Positions 1-8,393 are shown, counted from the stretch's first letter. The stretch: 10,708 nt of DNA from Psychrobacter sp. (GCF_030454045.1 NZ_JAKDJE010000092.1:1-10708), one strand, 5' to 3'. Program-made: numbers and translations. The notes: generated from the letters alone by a model not told the origin.

Positions 1-83
1 TAGGTCTTTTTTTCACCTTGCATTTGGTATTGCACTTCATGTGTTAATCTAAGAATTATTAAAAGTTAGAGCGATAAGATTAC

Positions 84-110
84 TATAGTAAATTTTGTAG
101 CCGTACTATA
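84..110. repeat. 7-bp inverted repeat downstream of dnaE
   Basis: TATAGTA (84-90) and TACTATA (104-110) are exact inverted repeats around a 13-base loop, just after the dnaE stop codon. No T-run follows on the minus strand, so it is not a convincing intrinsic terminator. The first arm lies in the self-complementary TACTATAGTA (81-90). The rest of 1-114 is AT-rich and shows no gene. It could be a weak terminator stem, part of a dispersed intergenic repeat, or chance in AT-rich DNA. Confidence 0.3.
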
Positions 111-114
111 TATT

Positions 115-3100
115 TTAGCTGTAATGAAAGTGTAAATTATCTTCATTAACCAAAGTCTTAAGCTGTTGCAAGTTGTCATCATTTGGGTAGACCCGCCAAT
201 ACTCGGATAGACCGACATTGGCAATGCCGTACACCTCATAAATACTCAATCCAAGCGGCAGACAGTTGTCATTGATAGAGGCATCTGTATTACTGAGTGC
301 ATGGTTTGCGTAGCTTTGACTCATACCGTTTTGAGCGCCTCCGTCATGAGTGATATTGCTTTCTAGCGCCAGTAAATCATTGCCATTTTCATCGTACAAA
401 CTACCGCCTATCGTAGGATCATAAGAATCATGAGTGTTATCGTCCTGCTCAGTGTTATAGATCTGACGTGGTTCAGGAATGATGTCAGACTGTGCGGATT
501 TGAGTAAGGGTTGCAAGCGCGTGAGCAGATCGATATCGCTACCATGAACTTTGATGCTGATTTTTTTGAGCCAACGCAGGCGCGCATCGACCATACTCAT
601 GGCACTATCAAGACGCGCAAATAGGCGACCATCGCGCTCACGAATACTGCCTTTGATAATAACAACTTCATCAACTTTTAGTTGCTCTTTGACGCGGTTG
701 AAACGCTCGGCATAGCAGCTCACTTCTAATCTTGAGGTGCCATCATCTAACGTGATGACGTTACGATTGCCGAAGTTGGCGATATCGATGATGAGGCCTG
801 CAAAATAGCAGCTGCCGTTATAGCCAGTATCTGTCAATTTATTGAGGCGCGTGCCTGAGGTGTAACGTTTTAACTCATCTAAATATTCATTAATTGGATG
901 ACCCGTTAAGTACAGTCCTAAGGTGTTCTTTTCCGCTTTTAGGCGGTGCTTATCACCCCAGATCAGCTCTGGCGTCATCTCAAGTGGCGGCGCTGCAACA
1001 ACACCGTCCATCTCACCAAACAAGTCCATCATGCCAAGCTCGTTATTTTGACGATCTTGCTCAGCCGCTTGGACGGCGCTTGGTAGTTGGCTCATCAAGG
1101 CACCGCGAATCTCGTAAGCTTCGTTGGCTGGTAAGTCGGGTCGTAGCGTCGCAGCAAAGTCATCAAAACAGCCAGCACTGACTAAAGCTTCAAGCGTGCG
1201 CTTATTGACCTTTTTGATGTCCACACGGCGGCAAAAATCATACAAGTCTTTGAATGGTCCATCCGTTCGCCGCGCATTAACGATAGATTCGACAGCCCCT
1301 TCACCTACGCCTTTGATCGCACCAAGACCATAAATGATATTGGTCGGCGTATCCGCGACGAAATGCCATTCACTGCGATTGACTGACGGATTGACCACAG
1401 TCAAATCAAAGTTTTCGCGGCAATCATTGATAAAGAACACCACGTTGTCAGTGTTGTTCATATCGGACGTCAATACCGCTGCCATGAATTCGGCAGGGTA
1501 GTAATGCTTGAGATAGGCAGTTTGGTAGGCGAGCACCCCGTAAGCCGCAGAATGCGAGCGGTTGAAACCATAACCTGCGAATTTTTCCATCAAATCAAAC
1601 ACACCGCCTGACGTGACTTCATCGACGCCTTGTGACGTTGCACCAGTGACAAAAATATCGCGCTGCTTTGCCATTTCTTCAGGTTTTTTCTTACCCATCG
1701 CGCGGCGCAGCATATCAGCACCGCCCAGGCTATAACCTGCCATCACCTGTGAGATTTGCATCACCTGTTCTTGATAGACGATAACGCCGTTAGTATTTTC
1801 TAAAATCGGCTCAAGATTGGGATGGTCATAAATGACCTCTTCACGACCATGCTTACGGTCGATATACATCTCTACCATGCCGGCATCAAGCGGGCCGGGA
1901 CGATACAGCGCACACATGGCGATGACGTCCTCGATATTGGTCGGCTGCAGTTTGGCCAAATACTTTTTCATGCCCATACTTTCTAGCTGAAAGACGGCGG
2001 TTGTTTTGGCATCTTGCAGCAACTTATAGGCTTTAACATCATCGAGTGGTAAGTCTTCCAATACCAATGCGGGCACGTTTTCTTTGGCACGGCGCAAGTT
2101 GATATTCTCAACCGCTGCGTTGATGACCGTTAAGTTACGTAGACCCAAAAAGTCAAACTTCACCAGTCCTACCGCCTCGACATCGTCTTTATCAAACTGG
2201 CTGACACGGTGACCCTCATCATCACAATAAATGGCACTAAAGTCAGTAATCTTGTGCGGCGCAATCAGTACACCACCAGCATGTTTACCGACGTTTCGGC
2301 AGACACCTTCGAGCTTGACTGCCATCTCCCAAATTTCAATGGCATCTTCATAATCCATATTGTCAGGGTTAGAGATCAAGTCTTTGAGCTGTGGCTCTTG
2401 CTCAAGCGCTTGGCTGAGAGTGATACCCGGTGTTTTGGGGATCAGCTTGGATATTTTATTGGCCAAAAAGTACGATTTACTTTGGACGCGTGCCACATCA
2501 CGTACCACCGCTTTTGCGGCCATGGTACCGAAGGTAATAATCTGTGAAACGGCATCACGACCATAGGTCTGCGCCACATAATCAATCACGCGGTCGCGAC
2601 CTTCGATACAAAAGTCGATATCGAAATCAGGCATGGATACCCGCTCAGGGTTCAAGAAGCGCTCAAATAACAGATCGTAATGAATGGGATCAAGGTCGGT
2701 AATATTGAGCGCATAGGCGACCAAGGATCCTGCACCAGAACCACGTCCAGGGCCTACTGGCACGCCATTGGCTTTCGCCCAGCGGATAAAGTCCATGACG
2801 ATAAGGAAATAACCGGGAAAGCCCATTGATAGGATAATATCCAGCTCATAGGCGAGGCGCTCGTCATATCTTTGACGGAAATCGCTCCAATTGTCCGTAC
2901 GTGCTTCGACAGGGAAAAGCTTATCTAAGCGCTCTTCCAGACCGCGCTTTGACTCTGCCCGAAAAAACGATTCAATCGTCTCGCCTTCAGGGACAGGGAA
3001 GTCGGGCAGTACATTAATGCCCAGCGTTAAGGTCACATTACAGCGAGTCGCCAAGTGTAAGGTGTTGTCAACCACCTGCGGAATATCAGCAAACAGCTGC

Positions 3101-3825
3101 GCCATTTGCTCTTGGGTTTTGAGGTATTGCTCATCTGAGTAGGTTTGCGGACGACTGGGATCAGCTAAGACATAAGAGCCTGCGATACACACGCGGGCTT
3201 CATGTGCATCAAAATCCTCTTGCTCCAAAAAACGCACATCATTGTGCGCAATGATAGGAATATGGTGCTTGGCACCTGAGTGAATGGCTGCTCTGATAAA
3301 GGCGTCCTCGCCTGAGCGATTGGTACGCTTGATGGTAAAGTATAAACGATCATCAAATTGTGCTTGCCACTCGGTGAGCAGCTCATCGGCTTTTTCTGGC
3401 ATAGAGCCTACCAGTGCTTGGCCTACGTCGGACTTTTCGGTCAGTAGAACAATCACACCTGCCGCATGTTCTAGAATATGGCTACGCTTGATAACAGGGA
3501 CGCCATGATTGACAGGGTCAGCGCGACCTTCGGTAAACCCAAGAGACACGATACGGGTAATGTTTTGATAGCCTTCGTTATTCATCGCGAGTAGGGTGAG
3601 GCGTGTGTCTTCATTATCCATGATGACTTCGCTGCCGATAATTGGCTTGATACCCGCGCCTAGGCAAGCACGATAAAACTTCACCGTGGCATATAAATTG
3701 GACAAATCAGTCAAAGCCAGCGCTCGCTGATTGTCCGCCGCCGCCGCTTTCACGAGCGGCTTGATGCGCACGATAGAATCGGTGATGGAATATTCGCTGT
3801 GGATACCAAGGTGTACAAATGCCAT
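115..3825 (-). CDS. dnaE: DNA polymerase III subunit alpha (replicative polymerase)
   Basis: This is the catalytic subunit of the chromosomal replicase, which extends DNA in the cytoplasm within the Pol III core (with epsilon) and the clamp/tau assembly. The 1236-residue product opens with the PHP domain (about 1-270, FVHLGIHSEYS). The C-family palm carries PDFDIDF, with D402 and D404 as the likely catalytic aspartates, and the third is D558 in LVKFDFLGLR. Fingers motifs include CALYRPGPLDAGM (638-650) and GYGFNRSHSAAYG (751-763). A helix-hairpin-helix lies near 832-852, a clamp-binding-like MMDLF at 932-936 and an OB fold at about 1006-1071. The C-terminal tau-binding end is recognisable (WRVYPNDD, 1210-1217). 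It is about 75 residues longer than E. coli DnaE, much of this from a low-complexity acidic insert at about 1118-1188. The ATG at 3825 matches the family start; the Shine-Dalgarno (AAGAG, 6 bases upstream) is modest. The ggt terminator lies upstream, so dnaE should have its own promoter. Confidence 0.98.
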   Translation of the reverse strand: MAFVHLGIHSEYSITDSIVRIKPLVKAAAADNQRALALTDLSNLYATVKFYRACLGAGIKPIIGSEVIMDNEDTRLTLLAMNNEGYQNITRIVSLGFTEGRADPVNHGVPVIKRSHILEHAAGVIVLLTEKSDVGQALVGSMPEKADELLTEWQAQFDDRLYFTIKRTNRSGEDAFIRAAIHSGAKHHIPIIAHNDVRFLEQEDFDAHEARVCIAGSYVLADPSRPQTYSDEQYLKTQEQMAQLFADIPQVVDNTLHLATRCNVTLTLGINVLPDFPVPEGETIESFFRAESKRGLEERLDKLFPVEARTDNWSDFRQRYDERLAYELDIILSMGFPGYFLIVMDFIRWAKANGVPVGPGRGSGAGSLVAYALNITDLDPIHYDLLFERFLNPERVSMPDFDIDFCIEGRDRVIDYVAQTYGRDAVSQIITFGTMAAKAVVRDVARVQSKSYFLANKISKLIPKTPGITLSQALEQEPQLKDLISNPDNMDYEDAIEIWEMAVKLEGVCRNVGKHAGGVLIAPHKITDFSAIYCDDEGHRVSQFDKDDVEAVGLVKFDFLGLRNLTVINAAVENINLRRAKENVPALVLEDLPLDDVKAYKLLQDAKTTAVFQLESMGMKKYLAKLQPTNIEDVIAMCALYRPGPLDAGMVEMYIDRKHGREEVIYDHPNLEPILENTNGVIVYQEQVMQISQVMAGYSLGGADMLRRAMGKKKPEEMAKQRDIFVTGATSQGVDEVTSGGVFDLMEKFAGYGFNRSHSAAYGVLAYQTAYLKHYYPAEFMAAVLTSDMNNTDNVVFFINDCRENFDLTVVNPSVNRSEWHFVADTPTNIIYGLGAIKGVGEGAVESIVNARRTDGPFKDLYDFCRRVDIKKVNKRTLEALVSAGCFDDFAATLRPDLPANEAYEIRGALMSQLPSAVQAAEQDRQNNELGMMDLFGEMDGVVAAPPLEMTPELIWGDKHRLKAEKNTLGLYLTGHPINEYLDELKRYTSGTRLNKLTDTGYNGSCYFAGLIIDIANFGNRNVITLDDGTSRLEVSCYAERFNRVKEQLKVDEVVIIKGSIRERDGRLFARLDSAMSMVDARLRWLKKISIKVHGSDIDLLTRLQPLLKSAQSDIIPEPRQIYNTEQDDNTHDSYDPTIGGSLYDENGNDLLALESNITHDGGAQNGMSQSYANHALSNTDASINDNCLPLGLSIYEVYGIANVGLSEYWRVYPNDDNLQQLKTLVNEDNLHFHYS

Positions 3826-4056
3826 AGAAGACTCTTACTAGTACGATCAAAAGAAATAAGCTAGCGATAAAATACAGGATGATTATCAATCATTTGTAGT
3901 GTTATCGAGAGGTGGTTAAGACCTCGGTAGCCATGTTGATACGCTTTAAATGGGGTCGTTAATAATAGCATTATTTGTGGCATGCAGCCACCGATTGCAA
4001 GGGTTTAATCTGAGGGATGTGAATTATCATGTCAATTTAATTACGTAAGAAATGAT
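3826..4056. other. dnaE-ggt intergenic region with small palindromes
   Basis: This non-coding gap should hold the dnaE promoter, but I could not pick a convincing -35/-10 pair. Three small symmetric sites are visible. ATGATT-ATC-AATCAT (3879-3893) lies about 55-70 bases upstream of the dnaE start. GAGGT (3909-3913) pairs with ACCTC (3921-3925). GTGGC-ATGCA-GCCAC spans 3977-3991. The first resembles an operator in size and symmetry. It has one hexamer fitting the Fur pattern (GATTAT) but not three in phase, so I do not call it a Fur box. Confidence 0.3.
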
Positions 4057-4093
4057 ATAAAAAAACCCTCAACAAGGTAAAGTGCGGAGGGCT
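4057..4093 (-). terminator. Rho-independent terminator of ggt
   Basis: Read on the minus strand, CCCTC (4091-4087) pairs with GAGGG (4070-4066), with two more pairs at the base if a G-U pair is allowed. It is followed at once by a run of seven T (4065-4059). It begins about 30 bases after the ggt stop codon. The loop is rather large (16 bases), but stem plus T-run in this place fits an intrinsic terminator that separates ggt from dnaE. Confidence 0.8.
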
Positions 4094-4122
4094 ATATAAT
4101 TGATAAGTAATGACAATTTAAC

Positions 4123-6054
4123 TTAGTACCCAACCACCGCTGCATCCACAATACGGGGATCAGAAGATCCATACAGTCCGTTTGGTGTGAGCATAATCGA
4201 CTGCGTGGAGCCCATGGCGGACTTTGGACTGACCGTGTGCCCCATAGATTCAAGCTTTTTGACCGTATCGACATTGAGCGCTTTTTCAATCCGAATCTCA
4301 TCAGGGAGCCACTGATCATGAATACGCGGTGCGTGAGTTGCCTCAGCGATATTCATATCATGATCAATGACGTTAGAGATGATCTGGGTGACCGTGGTAA
4401 TGATGCGACTGCCCCCTGGGCTGCCCGTAACGATATACGGTTTGTTGTCTTTAAATACCAGCGTTGGACTCATCGAGGAGAGCGGACGCTTATTGGCTTC
4501 AACAGCATTGGCGTCACCACCAATCAGTCCATAGCCATTTGGTACGCCCGGCTTGGCAGAAAAATCATCCATTTCGTTATTTAACAAGATACCTGTGCCC
4601 TCAGCCACGAGACCAGTGCCATAAGAGAAGTTCAACGTATAGGTGTTGGCGATGGCATTGCCGTCTTTATCCACAATAGAGAAATGCGTGGTTTGATCGC
4701 TCTCATAAGGGAGTGGGTTGTTGGCTTTGATGGTCGAGGCTGGCGTGGCTTTATTTGGATCAATTAACGTACGCAGGTTATCCGCATAAGCTTGCGAGGT
4801 GAGACCACTGGCAGGGACATCAATAAAATCCGAATCGCCTAGATACTCAGCACGATCCGCATAAGCCAGTTGCATGGCCTCGCTCATCAAATGAATGGTC
4901 TGTGCGCTATTTTGACCATAGTCCCCCAGTGGATAGCCTTCTAAGATATTTAATATTTCGATAATGTGAATACCGCCAGAGGAGGGCGGCGGCATAGAGA
5001 CAATCTCATAGCCGCGGTAATCGCCTTTGACAGGGACACGTGCAATCGCATCATAGTTGGCTAAGTCCTGCATGCTCATAGTACCGCCTGCCTCATTGAC
5101 GGCTTTTACAATGGCACGTGCGGTCTCCCCTTTATAAAACCCGTCTACGCCTCGTACTGCGATTTGCTTTAGCGAGCGGGCAAGTTCAGGCTGTTTTAAC
5201 CGCTCACCCGGTTGATAAGCGCTGCCATCAGGCTTGAAAAATACCTTTTTGGTGCTTGGCCATTTTTGCAAGCGATCACTCAGAGCAGTAAGCGATTCGG
5301 ACAAACCTGCGGTAACCTCTATACCGTCTTCTGCCAATGCGATCGCTGGTGCCATGACTTGCTCGCGGCTCATGGTGCCATGCTCTTCTAGTGCTTTTAG
5401 TAGCCCTGCGACTGTCCCTGGCACCCCAACGGCTAAGCCATGATAACGAGATAAGTCGCTGACTGCGTTGCCCTCATCGTCGAGATACATATCGCGAGAG
5501 GCGCTACTGGGTGCTTTTTCGCGGTAATCAAGCGCGACGGTTTTGCCTTGCTTGGCGTCATAAATCATCATAAAGCCGCCACCACCGATGTTGCCAGCAC
5601 GTGGCAAAGTCACAGCAAGGGCAAAGCCAACCGCGACACCAGCATCAACGGCATTACCACCGTCTTTCAAAATCTGCAAACCGATGTCAGAAGCAAGCGC
5701 TTCTTGGGTGGCGACCATGCCATTTTTTGCCCATACTGGATGGTGAATCGCATCTTCAGAATAGATCGCCTGATCGTTATTGGTAGTGGTTGATACGGTG
5801 CTACTGGTTTTGGCTCGTGTGATGCGTTTGGTTTCAGATACGACGGTTGGGTTGTCCGTCATGATGGCTAGATTGATGGCATTGGTATTGATCGAAGTGT
5901 TATTGACCGTAGAGCTGGTTGGAGCGGCAGTTGGCTCCAGCGCATGAGCAGAGACAGATAGTAGAAGCGCGCTTGTAATAAGGGCTGCGCTAGATTTTAA
6001 TTGGTTATGAGTCTTGGGTTTTTTTTGCTGATCATAAGAGAGTGGCTGTGACAT
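4123..6054 (-). CDS. ggt: Gamma-glutamyltransferase (periplasmic glutathione hydrolase)
   Basis: The enzyme transfers or hydrolyses the gamma-glutamyl group of glutathione and related peptides, normally in the periplasm. The 643-residue precursor has a signal peptide: a long basic start, a hydrophobic stretch at about 21-37, and likely cleavage after AHA (38). About 60 Ser/Thr/Asn-rich residues precede the catalytic fold, which begins near 107. Family members self-cleave before a threonine; here this is T455 in QTTHFS, giving a small subunit of 189 residues. Substrate-site matches to E. coli GGT are R178 (DYREKAPSSASRDMY), D497 (MDDFSAKPGVPNGYG), S526/S527 (PLSSMSP) and G547/G548 (GSPGGSR). 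The stretch at about 500-523 matches the E. coli-type lid loop. All key residues are present, so it should be active. The ATG at 6054 follows AAGGAC at good spacing. It is a single gene, divergent from the lipoprotein genes. The long N-region and linker are unusual. Confidence 0.96.
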   Translation of the reverse strand: MSQPLSYDQQKKPKTHNQLKSSAALITSALLLSVSAHALEPTAAPTSSTVNNTSINTNAINLAIMTDNPTVVSETKRITRAKTSSTVSTTTNNDQAIYSEDAIHHPVWAKNGMVATQEALASDIGLQILKDGGNAVDAGVAVGFALAVTLPRAGNIGGGGFMMIYDAKQGKTVALDYREKAPSSASRDMYLDDEGNAVSDLSRYHGLAVGVPGTVAGLLKALEEHGTMSREQVMAPAIALAEDGIEVTAGLSESLTALSDRLQKWPSTKKVFFKPDGSAYQPGERLKQPELARSLKQIAVRGVDGFYKGETARAIVKAVNEAGGTMSMQDLANYDAIARVPVKGDYRGYEIVSMPPPSSGGIHIIEILNILEGYPLGDYGQNSAQTIHLMSEAMQLAYADRAEYLGDSDFIDVPASGLTSQAYADNLRTLIDPNKATPASTIKANNPLPYESDQTTHFSIVDKDGNAIANTYTLNFSYGTGLVAEGTGILLNNEMDDFSAKPGVPNGYGLIGGDANAVEANKRPLSSMSPTLVFKDNKPYIVTGSPGGSRIITTVTQIISNVIDHDMNIAEATHAPRIHDQWLPDEIRIEKALNVDTVKKLESMGHTVSPKSAMGSTQSIMLTPNGLYGSSDPRIVDAAVVGY

Positions 6055-6356
6055 CGCAAAGTCCTTTTTGGGCGAGTAGGAAAGGGGTGCTATTTAATAA
6101 ATATACTGATTATGTGCTTACGTTTAGATAGTAACGAAAATATTAAATAGTAGAAAGTTGTTTATCATATTTTGTCATTTGAGTTTTTATATGATGTGCA
6201 GTATGAGTGGTTTTCTATCGATATATATAATTATTGTCATGTAAATTGTGCAGAGAAGCTCACTAACCAGTGAAGATTTTCTTTAAAAATAAGTCTTAAT
6301 ATTACTAAATTGTAACGTCTTGTGATATAAATAACACTACTAATGTACATCCAGTA
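6055..6356. promoter_or_regulatory. Divergent ggt / lipoprotein intergenic region
   Basis: About 300 bases of AT-rich DNA without a gene separate ggt from the lipoprotein genes, so both promoters should lie here. CTATTTAATA (6090-6099) and TATTAAATAG (6141-6150) are a 10-bp exact inverted repeat with 41 bases between them. CGTT (6121-6124) and AACG (6133-6136) lie inside that interval. These sit 35-95 bases upstream of the ggt start, where an operator would be placed. A small hairpin, TCACT-AACC-AGTGA, is at 6260-6273. Candidate minus-strand -10 boxes for ggt are CATAAT (6114-6109) and TATATT (6105-6100), neither with a good -35. Confidence 0.4.
6323..6331 (+). promoter_or_regulatory. Candidate extended -10 promoter for the lipoprotein genes
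   Basis: TG-A-TATAAA (6323-6331) matches an extended -10 element, which often works with a poor -35. The best -35 at suitable spacing is TTACTA (6302-6307), which is weak. Transcription would begin near 6338, about 50 bases ahead of the preferred start codon at 6387 and about 20 ahead of the alternative ATG at 6357. This is called by eye from motif and position only. Confidence 0.35.
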
Positions 6357-6386
6357 ATGACTGGCTATTTATACAAAGAGATTTCT

Positions 6387-8393
6387 ATGTCATCACATCA
6401 TATCAATGATTATCACCAACAGCGTCACTCTGAGATAGTGCATCGCTTTTCATTCGTTAGCAATCGTAAAAATAATAATAAAAATGCTCATGTGTTTAAT
6501 GCAGGCAAACTAACCTCGGCTGCACTATTGATCGGTAGTGCATCGCTTGTGCTGGCAGGCTGTCAGTCCAGTCTAACTACTGCATCAAATGTAAGCGTCT
6601 CTAGCACGCTCATGGATTTTAGCACTGCAAATACCGCGCAGAGTCAGCATCAGGGCCGTGTGTTTACTGCTAGTCAAAATGCCCATGCTGAGCGTTACGC
6701 GCAATTGTTTAATCAAGAAAAGTATCCCAACACTGAACACCAAGCCAAGGCACACCTGTTGGCAGCGATTCGTCAGCACTTAGCGACAGAGCACGTGGCC
6801 GTCTCGCAGGCCAACTATCAAGCGGTACCATTTATCGATGCTGATAGTATTGATGCAGGGTCAAGTAGCTTACTCAGAACGATTATAGAGACCTATGCCT
6901 ATCAGCCTGAGAGTAGGTACGATAGTAGCGATGATGAGCCCTATAATGATGACCACAATTATGATGGGACAGAAGACGCTTTAGAGTCGGATTATCCTAG
7001 CGATTATGTTGACCAAGAACAAAAAGCGATTGCGGCGATATTGGCTGAAGCAGGTGAAAACGAGCCAGCAAGCGACAGCATGTATGATACAGATGACTAT
7101 AGCAGCAACGACTATAATAGTAATGATTTTGACAGTGACGACTATGATAGCTATGATGATTACGGCAGTGGCGCTGGCGGCATGCTCTCAGGCCTGTCAG
7201 GGTTAAACCCAAAAACAATGGCTGCAAAATATGAAGCCATGCAAATGGATAAACAGCGTACTCAGACAGAGCCGACCAGTCGTGATGAGATAACATCCTC
7301 TACTGGCGTGATCGGTAGTATATTGACAATGTTCCATCGTACTCCTGAACAAATCGCTGCTACCAACGCCTATCAATATCAGAATTTGACATTCAATAGC
7401 GTCAGTCAGTACAACCCAAAACAGCGTCAATTACAAAGTGTCTATAGCTACGACTACGCCACACCAACGATCAGCTCATCCATACAAGTACCAGTGGCCT
7501 TTGATTTTAACAACAGTAGTGTCACAGTTGATCCATCAGCCATTTTGCCAATTGTCGCACTGGTAAATCCTGAAAATACCCCGCTGCCGTCGCAGATGGC
7601 TTCACATACAGTGAGCTTTGGTTTGCCTGACAGTATCACAGAGCAGTTGCCGCCCGCGGTACTCTATGATGCAGTACTAAATGCCATACAGAGCAGCATG
7701 GCAGAGTTGGCACCTGAGCACTTTAGCGCCGTAGATATCAAAGGAGATGCGTTTGCCAAAGAAGTGGGTGCAACCAGAGCAGTCAAAGTCTATTTTGGCA
7801 GTCAGCAAGGCGGCGAGATGATAGGCAAAACACTAAAATATGTGACAAAATCGCTGCAAGAGTATGTGGATGCCCATCCAGAAAAATATCCTGATGGCGC
7901 TATACTAAAGGCGGCGCTTGCCAAAGCACAGCTATACAACAAAGGCTACCAAAGCGCGGATGTGGGTTCGCTACTACAGCTGATCGAAGCCATTGGCCCC
8001 ATCTCTTTTAACCAAATCAATTACTATTATTTGGATGGCTCAGATCGCCTGCTTGCCAAGCAGCAGCGCGTCAATATCGGTGGTGATTTGATGGGCTCTA
8101 CAACGACCATGCTCAATCAAGTCCGCTATGATAAAGCCAGCTTTGACCACCATGCCCTAACGCCACTATTGGCAGAGTCCTTTGGCTCAAATGCGGTAGC
8201 GCCTATCGATGGTAATGCATGGATAGCAGCACAGCGTCAGAAAAAAGACAGACTACAAGCGGCACGCTACGCACGCTATGACTATCAAGATGATCGCTTA
8301 GCCGATGAAGATAGCCGTGATGAATATGATGACAACCCAAGCGCCGAATCAATTGATGAGAGCTCTACGTATGATGATGACAATACACAATAA
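6387..8393 (+). CDS. Large lipoprotein with acidic low-complexity tract, unknown function
   Basis: I do not recognise the family. The product is an exported lipoprotein of 668 residues: hydrophobic stretch at about 42-57, then LAGC with the lipidated C59, the only cysteine. The N-region is unusually long (about 40 residues, rich in His and Asn). An in-frame ATG at 6357 would add ten residues but has no Shine-Dalgarno, whereas the ATG at 6387 follows AAAGAGA by five bases. Residues 174-260 form an acidic Asp/Ser/Tyr/Asn-rich tract, probably disordered, and the tail from about 627 is also acidic. Between them (about 363-595) is an ordered-looking part with a strand pair (SSIQVPVAFDFN) and helical stretches. 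Its blocks line up with the next gene, so the two are probably paralogs. A 55-base gap with no visible terminator suggests co-transcription. Q after the lipidated Cys, not D, suggests outer-membrane sorting by the usual rule. No enzyme motif is visible. Confidence 0.85.
   Translation: MSSHHINDYHQQRHSEIVHRFSFVSNRKNNNKNAHVFNAGKLTSAALLIGSASLVLAGCQSSLTTASNVSVSSTLMDFSTANTAQSQHQGRVFTASQNAHAERYAQLFNQEKYPNTEHQAKAHLLAAIRQHLATEHVAVSQANYQAVPFIDADSIDAGSSSLLRTIIETYAYQPESRYDSSDDEPYNDDHNYDGTEDALESDYPSDYVDQEQKAIAAILAEAGENEPASDSMYDTDDYSSNDYNSNDFDSDDYDSYDDYGSGAGGMLSGLSGLNPKTMAAKYEAMQMDKQRTQTEPTSRDEITSSTGVIGSILTMFHRTPEQIAATNAYQYQNLTFNSVSQYNPKQRQLQSVYSYDYATPTISSSIQVPVAFDFNNSSVTVDPSAILPIVALVNPENTPLPSQMASHTVSFGLPDSITEQLPPAVLYDAVLNAIQSSMAELAPEHFSAVDIKGDAFAKEVGATRAVKVYFGSQQGGEMIGKTLKYVTKSLQEYVDAHPEKYPDGAILKAALAKAQLYNKGYQSADVGSLLQLIEAIGPISFNQINYYYLDGSDRLLAKQQRVNIGGDLMGSTTTMLNQVRYDKASFDHHALTPLLAESFGSNAVAPIDGNAWIAAQRQKKDRLQAARYARYDYQDDRLADEDSRDEYDDNPSAESIDESSTYDDDNTQ
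7083..7163 (+). repeat. Degenerate Asp-Tyr/Ser/Asn codon repeats inside the lipoprotein gene
   Basis: This stretch encodes runs such as DDYSSNDYNSNDFDSDDYDSY, with GAC/GAT-TAT units recurring every few codons. It is the densest part of a wider acidic tract (about 6906-7166). Units are degenerate in DNA and codon use, so this is an old, diverged low-complexity expansion and not a perfect microsatellite. Length variation between strains is likely, but this window cannot show it. Confidence 0.6.

Noticed and set aside
3707..3889. 60-codon minus-strand ORF with a hydrophobic N-terminus overlapping the dnaE start
   Set aside because: It starts at TTG without a ribosome-binding site, its hydrophobic part is only translated AT-rich leader DNA, and the rest is dnaE in another frame.
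3879..3897. Fur box upstream of dnaE
   Set aside because: Only one hexamer fits the NATWAT pattern; the three in-phase hexamers needed for a Fur site are absent, and dnaE is not a usual Fur target.
4237..4584. 115-codon plus-strand ORF inside ggt
   Set aside because: It is antisense to strongly conserved GGT coding sequence and has no family features; the same holds for the other ORFs opposite ggt and dnaE.
6357..6386. ATG at 6357 as the start of the first lipoprotein
   Set aside because: It lacks a Shine-Dalgarno, whereas the ATG at 6387 has AAAGAGA five bases upstream. It remains possible, adding ten residues.
7083..7163. CRISPR or tandem-repeat array
   Set aside because: Repeats are degenerate, codon-phased and within an open reading frame; there are no spacers or conserved direct repeats.
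6997..7296. 99-codon minus-strand ORF rich in His, Tyr and Cys opposite the acidic lipoprotein tract
   Set aside because: Its odd composition is the complement of the Asp/Tyr/Ser codon repeats; no ribosome-binding site or domain supports it.
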